DNA of 64,000 nt from Chiua virens (Eukaryota > Basidiomycota > Agaricomycetes > Boletales > Boletaceae). The DNA lies in the NCBI GenBank assembly GCA_019787685.1, contig JAHNUO010000037.1, forward strand, positions 1 through 64,000, in the 5' to 3' direction. Under the pieces are notes generated by a model. That model was not told where the DNA came from. It saw only the letters and a program-made list of their open reading frames with translations, and searched no databases. The translations under genes were made by a program, and so were the position numbers. The number at the start of each line of letters is the position of its first letter. The stretch's first letter is position 1. Positions 41,647 to 51,553 of the stretch are shown one piece after another.

Positions 41647-44600
41647 ATGCCTGCTCGTGACCAAAAATATCGATTCTTTTGCTCTCTTTGCTCTGAGGTA
41701 GACATTGAGGGTGTGGCCAGGAGGCCCGAGGGCAAACTGATCCCCCAGAGGTTCTGAAGCATCTACCTTGGCAATGTCCAACTCTTGCAGCAAGATGACA
41801 TCGCCTCCAATGCTCGTCAGATTGCTGTTGAGTCCCTGCTTCGAGATGAACTTGTTGGGATACCTCCACGACGATCGGGAGATACTGTGGTTGATGATCT
41901 GACTGCAGCAATTGGCCAAATGACACTTACACCGTCGTGAGTCATTTGTCTGGTTGTGTCTGCTGTCGCTCACTTATATTTAGGGAGGGACCTTCGCAAC
42001 ACTTACCAGGCAGTGCTGAAGTGATTGGCGAAGCTACGGCGACATCGTGAGTAATTCATCCTACTGTACCAGATAGATTGCTCACTCATTTCCAGTCCAC
42101 TCTCGAAGCCTTCTGTGGTCGAGAAGCACTCTCTGCCTAAGGATGGTAGTCCAAGCTTGCAGCCTTTTTTTTCTATGTATGGCACTCATCTTTAACATCC
42201 CTTGTATTCGCTCAAAGAATCATCATTCTTGTCAAAGCAATAACGCAACCGTCGCACGCTAAACTCACATAAGGTCCTCAGTTCGATTGAGGCTTGGGTC
42301 CAGTTCATCAGCAGGCAATCATTGTGTTTGTCGTCAGTGGAGATGCAATGTCGTTTGGTATCTGAGGTGCAGCTAGTCAAGGATCGTCTTTCTTGTGTCA
42401 ATCATAAAGTCCCTTCAGTCATGACGCGCAAGAATTCCATCCTTCACTTGTGCATTGAAGTAGAGGCATGCCTGGATTCAACCAACACACCTCGTACTCC
42501 CAAGGGCTCCATAAAATATGATTCCTGTAAGTCATATGCTTTTCCATCTTTCGATACTAAATAGGCTCTAGCCCACCACATTGAGAGTATGATCGACCGC
42601 TGCGAAGAACTTTCACAAGTTTCTCTTTTTCTAGGCGTGGCTGGCATTGTCTTTTTCGGTATGAGCCGTGCAGCTGCCAATATATTCTTAGGGATCGTAA
42701 CCCTCATCCTGAGCCTCGCATTTCGGATGGGCAGTTCCAACGCTGTTGCTTTATGTGATCGCATTCTTGGGCAAGTTCCCAAGTCCATCAAAACAGTGTT
42801 GTCATGTTTCGATCTCGGGGGCCGCACCACTGTGTTTGCAGTTTGCCCAAAATGCAGCTGTACCTACCAACCCGCAAATACCTTGAGACCCGGCCCTTTA
42901 TACCCCTCCCACTGCACAAACCCCCCTCATCCAGAGGATAGGCCTTGCAACGCTCCACTTGTCCAAGATCCCAACGACAGTTGCAAGCACCCCATCAAGT
43001 CCTTCGTCTACCACCACTTCCACAATTACCTTTCTGGCCTTCTAGCCAGGCCAGAGCTCAAAAGTCTAATGGATTGACCATGCGATGATATCATGCAGAG
43101 CATGATCCCGCCACCTGTTGCGAAGGATATATGGGATGCTGAGTTCATCCGGACACTAAAGGGACCTTGTGGGTCGACGTTGTTTGTTGATCGCGGGGGC
43201 AAAGGGCGTTTCCTGTTTTCCCTGAATGTCGACTTCTTCAATGTCGAAGGGAACTCGCAGCGCAATGCAAAGACTTCCTTGGGGATCATTTTGTGCACAT
43301 GCCTGAATCTTCCCCTCGATATGTGTTACAAGACAGAGAACATGTATTTAGCAGGGATTATTCCTGGTCCTAACGAGCCTTTGGGTGAACAGCTCAACTT
43401 CTTCCTTGACCCACTCATCAACGATATGGTGGACAGTTGGACACGGGGCATTCAGTTCTCGCACACCGCCCTTCATACCGAACGAGTTACACGGTCAGCT
43501 ATTGCATGTGTCATATGCGATCTCCCAGCTGCGTGGAAGACTGCCCAGGTAGCCGCTGCCACAAGTCATTTTTATTGCAGTGCTTGCCATTGTTACCACC
43601 TGAAGACCCTCAGGCGAACGGATGCCCATCACTCAGACTGGTCCTTCCATGATAAGGACACCTTACGGGGATATGCCGAAGTATACAGAGATGCTCGTTC
43701 CCCGACTGAGCGTTACCGACTGTTCGTCAAGTATAGCATGCGATGGACATCTCTTTGGTGACTCCCATACTGGGACCCAGCGTGGCAACTTGTAGTCGAT
43801 GTCATGCACTGCCTTTTGGAGGGGCTTGCTCAAGCTCAGTTTCAGGAAAACCTGGGGTTGACCACAGTAACCGCCACTAAAGCTCAGGTGGAGGCAGACT
43901 CGCAGCCAGCATTTACCCAGGATTTCCAAACCCCAGACCATGCCGAAGCAATAACCCTTACGGACAGGGAGCGCAAACAAGTTGCAAGTATTCAGATCCT
44001 CCTGCTCGCTGCAGTTGACGATGTGGTTGCTGAAGATGATATTTCTCGCATCGCACAGCATCTTATTAACCTAGAACGCAAGCTTTGTGCAAAGAACTCT
44101 GGTGCTCTCCGACATGTAGCCAGTTGCCTTGGTTTGGCTCCTATTGGAGCCCGCGGTAAGGTGCTCAAAGCACACTGGGCAAAAGCATTAATTGAATGGG
44201 TGTGTATATACATTTGGGGGGAACTGTATCTCAATGTGTACAGCGCCGGGCAAAGCCGATGAAGGTACTGCTGAAAGCTCAAATTTCAAGCCTTGAGGTT
44301 GTGTGACACATTCAGAAGGTTGTAGAAAATACTAACACCCCATCATGGATCAGGTTGGTGCAAACTTGTCGTATAAATACCCATGCAACTCATGATTCAG
44401 GTTGGTGCCATCCAACTTCGGTGAAGCCAAGGCTGGTACCTTGAAGGCAGATGAATGGCGTACCATGGCCACTGTCCATATCCCTTTAGCCCTCGTGAGC
44501 ATATGGGGAGAAACATCACAACACCCGTCTCAGGAAGTCGCAACCCAGCTGTGCAGTGTTCTTGATAACACAATGGAACTTGTACAAGCAATCCGCATCG

Positions 44601-45465
44601 CCTGCTTGCGTGTCATGACAAAATCCCGGGTCAATGCTTATCGGGTCTGCATACTGAACTGGTTGGGTTCATTACAGAAAGTCCTCCCCAATGCTTCTCT
44701 GCATCCCAATGGTCACATGGCATGCCATGTCCAGGATTATCTCTATCTTTTTGGACCTGTGCGGTCGTGGTGGTGCTTCCCTTTCGAACGACTGATTGGT
44801 CATCTTCAGCGGCTGCCCAACAACCATCATTTTGGTTAGTATATCCTTCCTCACAATCTTGTCACTGATCACTTCTTTCAGGCCAATTGGAAGAAACATG
44901 CCTGGAGTCCTTTATCCAACGCTCAAGGCTCTGACGCTGGCTTTTTAGATCTGACTCCCTGCCCGCCATCAAGGAACTACAGGTATTATTTAACAAGCAT
45001 TTTTTGGAAAATCGAGCAGACGACTCTATGCTGCTATCCGATGATCAGCCATTTCCAATACTGCTACCTGTTCCAGATGACCTGTGGCCCCTAATATCAA
45101 GTAGCCACTTGAAGTTCCGTGCCCACTTTCAGACAGGAGGAGTAGTTTTTAGCCGTCACTCGACTCACATTGGAAACAGTCTCATCCTGTTCTATCCTCA
45201 GGATTGCCGAGACGCTACTCCCGGTTGCATCAAGTATATATATGAAGATAATGGAAGTATTTGGTTTGCTGTCCAACGTCACCTTCCAGCACCGAAGGGT
45301 ACTGTCGACCCCTATCGGCATTATCCCTATTTTCCAGCTCAACTTTACTTGACTTCTTTGTCTACCATCAAGCTCATCCCTCCGTCCCGAGTGTTATCCC
45401 ATGTCGCTCGTTGGCAGTTCTCTGAAGAACTGGTGGTTATCTTGGCATTAACAATGGTAAGCTGA
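41647..45465 (+). pseudogene. Tnp2/CACTA-like transposase (basidiomycete Transposase_21-type)
   Basis: ATG 41647 opens a zinc-finger-like start (FFCSLCSEVDIEG). Introns at 41937-41983, 42047-42095 and 42527-42564 are short. Two hydrophobic helices (LFLGVAGIVFFGMSRAAANI, FLGIVTLILSLAFRMG) precede CPKCSCTYQP and PLYPSHCTNP. The core follows: FIRTLKGPCGSTLFVDRGGK, NVDFFNVEGN, CLNLPLDMCYKTENMYLAG, HFYCSACHCYHLKTLRRTD, LPYWDPAWQLVVDVMHCLLE (the D-x-M-H catalytic block), GTLKADEWRTMATVHIPLAL, and GPVRSWWCFPFERLIGHLQR with NHHFG. The C-terminal part reads FSRHSTHIGNSLILFY and QRHLPAPKGTVDPYRHYPYF. TGA stops at about 41755, 43076 and 43759 each replace an expected Arg (for instance SLW-LPYWDP). The gene may run on to about 45710. 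It is otherwise nearly full length, so recently dead. Confidence 0.85.
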
Positions 45466-46002
45466 TTTTTATTAACTACCATATCGTATCATATGCTGAC
45501 TTGCTCCAAGGATTGAGGCTGGGGCTGGTGATTTTGCACCAAGATTAAAAACAAAGTGGGAGAGGGAATGAGGGAACGAGGAACGAACAGCAGACTGGGA
45601 ATGGGATTAGTGGAGCATACAGTGATTGCTATCCGCTCATGTACATCTGAAGCTAACCATGGTTTTGCTCGTAACCCAACTGTCTGTAAAGTGAGGATTG
45701 TAAGTGACCAGTAATAAAGATTGGGCTATGATCACCCCGATACAGCAGCCTGCTCATTGCCCACTCATTGCCCCCCCATTGCCCTTACATTGCCCATTTA
45801 CTTCTGACCGGTTGTAAAATATTTACTTTGAAGATGGCTTATGTGACTTATTAAATATATTATTTTAGTAACAATTGCAGTTTGCCCACAATATAAACTT
45901 TTATGGAACCGTGAAAATAAAAAATGGAACACGTGGTGGTACAAAAAAATTATCAGGAGCCTGTCGACAACCACTAAAGGTAATATTACAAATTTACTTT
46001 TC
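45466..46002. other. 3' flank of the Tnp2-like gene and right edge of the CpG-normal block
   Basis: It contains a possible last exon (45480-45710), a short CATTGCCC-type tandem repeat at about 45755-45797, and an AT-rich end. CpG becomes rare from about 45.9-46.0 kb, where copia sequence begins. Confidence 0.4.
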
Positions 46003-46890
46003 TGATTTGATATCAAACACCCATTTATTTTTTATAACCTTTCAGTTAGGTGGACAGTCTATGAGTTCAAAGACTTTGCGATCTTTCATAATTTGTAGCT
46101 CTTTCTCACAAGCTTTATGCCAGAGCTTTTGCTCTTGGTGAGGGAGCTTAAGTATGTCACAGTATAACCAGTCTCTATAGTTGACTTTGGTCATTCCAGA
46201 GTTTCCAAGTGGAACTGCATGAGCACATAGATAATGCAATAAAGCATCTCCCCTTTCCCTGGTCAGGTGTTCTACATCATCTTCTGACAGAGTTAGTGAG
46301 GGTGGGAGGCCACAAGGGATGTCTGGTGTTGCAGGTTCATGTGGAGTGCCTGATGATTCACCAATCATCTCCTTCCAGTGTAATTCTCTCTCAATTTCTT
46401 TGAGTTGTTTCAAAGGGTGTCTCTGTTCTCCATAGACATTCCCAGGTCATCTAGGAGGGTTTTTAATCCTTTCACTGTGACATGGTAAAGCTGGAGGGGC
46501 TGCTGGAGGCAGTCTAGGAGCATGAGGAGGGGTCACTGGGGGTGGTGGTGTTTCTTGCAAGTGTTCCAGTACTTCCAGTGCTTCCAGTGTGTCCAGGCAT
46601 TCTGGTTGCATTGGTGTTTCTGGTCATATGACAGGATGATGAGGTGCATGTTAAGGTACATCAGACTCATCAGAGGAGAAATCCTCTGGTTCAGAGTGAT
46701 GATCATGATGAGGAGATGGGTTGTGTGGTACACTGCTTACTGGCCTGTGAGGCCGAGCCCCTGGACAACAAGAGAACAGGTTCTCATCAAAAATGGCATG
46801 AGCAGAAATGAATATTGTATTACTAGGATGCATGAAAATCCAATTGGATTCACTTCCTGCTAATACACCAAGGTAGATCATCAACTGTGA
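46003..46890 (-). pseudogene. Ty1/copia integrase end, connection and reverse transcriptase start
   Basis: The frame MMIYLGVLAGSESNWIFMHP (the Arg/Lys-poor form of 'YLGY....K.YR.W.P'), then AHAIFDENL, a Pro/Ser/His-rich linker, and DWLYCDILKLPHQEQKLWHK with EKELQIMKDRKVFELIDCPP and KVIKNKWVFDIKS. This is the start of copia RT up to the block before the palm. The sequence then stops being copia at about 46003. Stops are scattered. It is complementary to the RT/RNase H half at 20838-22057. Confidence 0.85.
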
Positions 46891-48370
46891 TTGGGCTGTA
46901 GTTTGCCTGTTCTGATCTCATTGGGAAGATGCACATAGGCACCACATCCAAAAACACATAAGTGTGAGATTGAAGGTTTCTGTCCAGTGAGCAATTCATA
47001 AGGGGTTTTCCAATCTAATCAGGCCAATGGTGTGTGGTTATACACATGGGAAGCATGTAAATATGCAGATTCCCAGTAGGGATTAGGGAGACAAGCTTGA
47101 AGTTGCATTGCCTATGCCTTATCCATAAGAGTATGGATTATGAAACAAGCTGAATATGGTGAGGTGCATAGTAGGGTGGGATGCAATGTGTAACAGTTGC
47201 AAGAGTGCTCATTGATGAGACAAGACCCTAAGGTCAGCTCAAGTACAGAGTTTAGTGCATTTAAGCACCTGTACGTTATATTCCAATGGTGAAGTTAATT
47301 CACAAGTAGTTTGATAACTGCTTGGGCAAAGAAGTAATGATAAATGTCATTAATTAATAAACTGGGAAATTATTCCTCAGGTCACTCAAGTATATATACT
47401 AGATACATGTGGCTGTACACTACTGGATAAGGAAGGCTGGTAGGTAAGCATAATTATGAATAGTTCGAGGTATCGGCTACATAAGGTGACAGTGATGCAG
47501 AGCATGCAATGGATGCGTGACATTGACCAATTGGGTATGATCCAGATGAGTCAGGTTAGGGGTCATGGTGAATCATAATGACTCAGGGAATGCATGAGGC
47601 ATACATAGAAGGATCTATTGTGTGAGTACACATTGTTAAGGCATATAATGCAATGGAAGCACACAGAGATTAATAACATGCTGAGGAGTCATGTTGTTAC
47701 CCTAGACAATGTGGTAAACACGTGTCATGAAAATAAAGAGCATGGGAATCATGTATTGTAACAGATTAATCATTCTGCATGTCCATTTTGCTGATGAGCA
47801 TATGGGACTGATTGAAGTATGTGTATACCTTGGTCTCAGTAAAGGCTTTCAAAGTGAATTTGCCTCTGGCATCAGAACGCCAACCTTTAATGTGAGCATT
47901 ATATTGGTTGTGGACATAGGTAAAGAATTGTTTTATAGCCTTTAAGGCTTGAGTGTATTAACTCAAAGGGAGCAGAGGCTCTCTTCTCAGTATGAGAGAA
48001 TGATCAGTTTGATTGTTTTCCATGTTCATATTCAGGACAGATGGGTGCTTTCAATGGAATGTCTACTTCTGGAAAGTCTTTGGTGTGTTTGCATGCAGCT
48101 TTAAGCACATCATGTGAAGGATGGCCAAGATAACAATGTATCAACTCAAAATCAAGAGTATTGAGTGACATTGAATGAGTTTTAACACTTTAGTGTTTCT
48201 GGGCATGTTTTGCTTCTTTTAAGTCATTCTGAGTGTTCCAGGTGTCATTCCAGACTGGAACTGGCCTTCTGGCTTATACTCAATAAAGTCATGAATATTT
48301 GAAGTAAAATGTGATGATGCTCCGGAGTCAAGTAATCACATGTCAGGGATATTCTCTTCATGAGTTATCT
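46891..48370 (-). pseudogene. Ty1/copia protease and integrase, degenerate
   Basis: On the minus strand, LLDSGASSHFTSNIHDF at about 48350 is the retropepsin-like active site (DSGAS). ELIHCYLGHPSHDVLKAACK at about 48150 is the GAG-pre-integrase zinc region. APFELIHSSLKGYK and YAHQQNGHAE give integrase core and Glu blocks (~47990-47790). After the insertion at 47191-47706, NEIRTGKLQP and PYELLTGQKPSISHLCVFGC with GAYVHLPNE (~47010-46900) complete it. Many stops and frame changes are present. CpG is nearly absent. Confidence 0.8.
47191..47706. mobile_element. Unknown 516-bp insertion in the copia integrase
   Basis: The segment is bounded by a 7-bp direct repeat CAATGTG (47184-47190 and 47707-47713). 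Removing it with one repeat joins the integrase frame (CLPHCIPPYY). The ends show GTAACA / TGTTAC inverted hexamers, so it may be a solo LTR of another family. It has no coding capacity. Confidence 0.55.
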
Positions 48371-48549
48371 TTCTTTGCTTTCCTTTGCCCATGTACTTGT
48401 TACAGTTATCACACATAGTGAGAGGCTAGGTAGCAGATGATATTCTTAGACTATCTACTACATTAGACACTAGTAAATGACTTTGCTGCAACACAAGGTG
48501 TGTGTTAGTGTCAGAGTAAGATTGTCTGGAATGAGAGACATACTTGGGA

Positions 48550-49991
48550 GTGGATCCACAATCATAGTAATGTCCAAGTCAGTCATCTTCATCATCACCA
48601 AGGGAGACAGCATCTTCATCCTCAATAACAGCCATGGAAGTGTCTTGTTCAACATGTTCCAAAAGATGCTTGGATGAAGTGGGAATTTCGTCTAACCAAT
48701 CTGAGTGCTTGTTGGCTATTATGTCCACATTGTGGACAGATTGAATAGAAGGAGTTTCCCCAATACAGTGGAGAGGGGATATCACATTCTGAATGTGAGA
48801 GAATGCAGAAGGACCATATTGAGTTGAAGCTAGTTTGTGTGAGAGAATGCATGGGTTGATGGTTGGAAAGGTGAAAGCAGATGAGGCGGGATCAATAATA
48901 ACAGGCTCTTGATCAAATTTGACAAAGGCAAATAAGGGGACCTCCTCAGCCACAATGTTGGCCTTGTGGTGATGTTACTGAGGGTTCTTGCTGTAGTTAG
49001 AGCGTTTGCCATATCTCTTTTCCTTCCTAAGCCTTCTGGACCAGAACCACCAGAACCAGAATTGGCTTGTTGCTTCTGCTGAGCACCAAGCTTTGATTCC
49101 TCCCCTTTCCACTTAATAGCAGAAACCTTGTTCACTTGCTGTTCAGGCTTTGCCTGAGGTCTGGTCTGAATTGGATGGCAAGCAATGTGTTGTTGCCAAG
49201 CAGCTGTGATGGCCTGTTCAACATCTGCCATAGTAGGGGTTTTGGTGTTGGCAGATGGTTTCTTGTTTGTAGCAGTATTGAGTAAATTGGTGTAGAAGTC
49301 AGCAAATTTGGGTAGTCAGGACAGGATGATCATCAGCTTGATCTTGTCATCAACCTTGTAATCAAAAGACTTGAGCTGGGAAAAGTGGGTATTGAATTTG
49401 GCAAAAGTCTGGGCAGGATGCTGATTTTCTGAGAAGAAAAGGGATATCATGGACTTGAATTTGGAATAGGCGGAAGAGATGGTATGGCTATCATACTGTT
49501 ACTTCAGTAAATTCCAGAGAGAAAGAGCTATACCACAGTCAGTGTGACAACTGAGCAAGTGATGCTCAATCTGAAGCTTCATGGAACCCATGGCTTTGTC
49601 ATCATTGTCATCCCAATTATTCTGATTTTCCAAGTCATCATCCATGGGGTGTGTCCATTTCATATAAGCATTCCAGACACTAACTATAGGTACACCATTC
49701 TGCAGCAGCAGAATAAGGCAAGGGGGCATGTACTAAAGCTCTTCATTAGGTTCCAATCAAGTCACAATGTTCCTTGCCATCTCGTAGTATCCATATCTTA
49801 GGGTTGTGACTAAGGAATGTCGCCATCAAACAAACTTGCAGTCTGATAGAATGGATGAGGCTTTGACACATCGTGGGTCCACGTAACTGTGTGTCAATCA
49901 TGTCATTGAGATCAAAATTAATCTTGGGGAGAGCAGTACAATAAAATTCAGTACAATTCAGTACATATGTCCCATTCCATGAAAGAATCAC
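48550..49991 (-). pseudogene. Ty1/copia Gag (UBN2-like) with basic tail
   Basis: Pieces in order: IWILRDGKEHCDLIG (~49800), NNWDDNDDKAMGSMKLQIEH with HLLSCHTDCGIALSLWNLL (the 'D.....AL..I.L.......V....TA...W..L' pattern of copia Gag). Then AYSKFKSMISLFF and QTFAKFNTHFSQLKSFDYK (~49440-49350), MADVEQAITAAWQQHIA (49231), and a Lys/Gln/Gly/Ser-rich region with HHKANIVAEEVPLFAFVKF (~48985-48915). A stop follows the LLK at about 49499. It packages the RNA in living relatives. The 5' LTR expected above 49991 is not found; the foldback satellite begins at 50040 instead. Confidence 0.75.
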
Positions 49992-50039
49992 AGTGCTTCT
50001 GACCTCCTAGATATTTAGTCTAAAGTATTTGGATGTGAC

Positions 50040-51110
50040 ACTGTCAACCAGCTCCAGGGTCAGTAAAAGAAGGTCATGATGAAGGAGATATCAGAGGAAA
50101 AAATAAGCCAAGGAAGCCCAAGAGACACTGCCCACAGTAAACCATAGCCAGTGGGGAGGAATCATCTGCAACAGACAATCTGAGAAGGAGAGTGACGGTC
50201 ACTGCCACCAAGAATAATGCCAAGTGAGTCCAGTGAGAGCCATTACCTCCACACTGAGGAGAGGGAACTGTTGCAGATGATCCATGGTTGTCATTACCAT
50301 GAACAAGGCCAATGAAGTCCGAGAGACACTGTCTGAGGTAAATCACAGACAGTAAAGAGGAACTGTCTGCCATAAGTCATAGATAATCTGAGAAGGAAGA
50401 GCGATGGTTGTCATTGCCATGAATAAGGCCAAGGTTGAGAGACACTATCTGTGGTAAACCACAGACAGTAAGGGGGAAAAACTGTCTGCAGTAAAGCGTG
50501 GACAGTGAGTAGAGAGACACTTCTCAATGTCCAACACCAAGTAGTGAAGGATAGAATTGGCCAGTACTTTGTCAAAGGGCAATCATTGGCAGGGCATGCA
50601 GCTGAGCAAACCACGAAGACATCTGAGGGATAGTTTATGAGAGACTACCCATAGTATACCATAGACAGTGAGAAGAGGAAGGGGGTTTCGGGCTAGGACG
50701 AAAGCTGAGTGGGGTGATGATCATCATTGCCACGAATAAGGCCAAGGTCACAAGACACTATCCATTGTAAACCACAGATAGTGAGGAGGGGAACTGCCCA
50801 CAGTAAACCATGGACAGTGAGGAGAATGATACTCCTCAGTATTTAACACCGAGGAGTGAGAGAGTACTAGGGGAACGGAGTAAAGGGACTTCTTGATCAT
50901 GGGTCAATGAGTGCACGTGCATGTGCTTACCTGATATGACACTTTTGGAAGTCATGACTTGTGCCTTTCTGAACTGTTCTCCTTACTCCTCAGTGTTGAA
51001 CACTGAGAAGTGTCTTTGTCCTCAATGTCCACAGTTTACTGTGGGCAGTTTCCCTTTCTCACTATTCATGGTTTACTGCAGGTAGTCTTCCACATGCTTC
51101 CTTGTCAACA
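50040..51110. repeat. Foldback satellite element, copy 1
   Basis: The left arm (50040-50860) is built of repeated phrases such as GTAAACCACAGACAGT and CTGTCTGCAGTAAA separated by GCCATGAATAAGGCCAAGG and GAGAGACACT. The spacer at about 50860-50985 has GTGCATGTGCTTAC. The right arm (50986-51110) carries the same phrases on the other strand (TCCACAGTTTACTGTGGGCA). The arms can pair, and many small palindromes lie within each unit. No ORF is claimed. Confidence 0.75.
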
Positions 51111-51553
51111 ATGGCTTTGGTCACGACAATAGACTTGGAAGTGGAACACCACCTCACAGAGATTGCCGACATTGGGTGGGTAACCACAATTGTTGGATAT
51201 TTATTCAGTCAAGACACATCATTGTCCACTTGTCCTTAGATCTTACCTCTATCCCCAACTCTTCAGTGTTCACACTGTTGAGTTTCTTTTGCTGTTGGAT
51301 CTTGTCATTGCGGCTCATTGGTGTTTATGCTGAAGAGCTCCTTACTTTGTACCAACTATCCAACCTTATACTGAGGACTTTCCCCTGCTGTTCAAGCTCT
51401 ACCTCTTCAGTGTTTACACTGACAAGTGTCCTCTCTGTCCCCCTTGTCGCCATCCCATTGATCTTTCTTGTGTTCTCCTTCTCTCCTTGGTCAGTACAAG
51501 CTCACTTGCTTCACATACTGTCCCCATGTTCAACTTTACCTCCTTAGGCATCA

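Larger units (their letters stand above)
22058..46003. other. Large block inserted in a copia element (inferred), CpG-normal over 23.5-45.9 kb
   Basis: CpG dinucleotides are scarce on both sides but frequent from about 23.5 to 45.9 kb. The block is bounded by the two halves of a copia Pol that both break inside reverse transcriptase (SGLDV at 22057 and KNKWVFDIKS at 46003), same strand and right order. About 45-50 residues between those points are missing. I infer a large insertion with a small deletion; its real ends were not identified. Confidence 0.45.

Noticed and set aside
23300..46003. AT-rich similarity of the two block ends (ATAATATATTT near 23370 and near 45860 inverted) as transposon termini
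   Set aside because: The match is only about 11 AT-rich bases and sits inside different contexts; chance is sufficient.
49400..51000. A CRISPR-like array suggested by regularly repeated phrases
   Set aside because: The units are degenerate, palindromic and inverted around a centre, spacers are not unique, and the genome is eukaryotic; they are foldback satellites.
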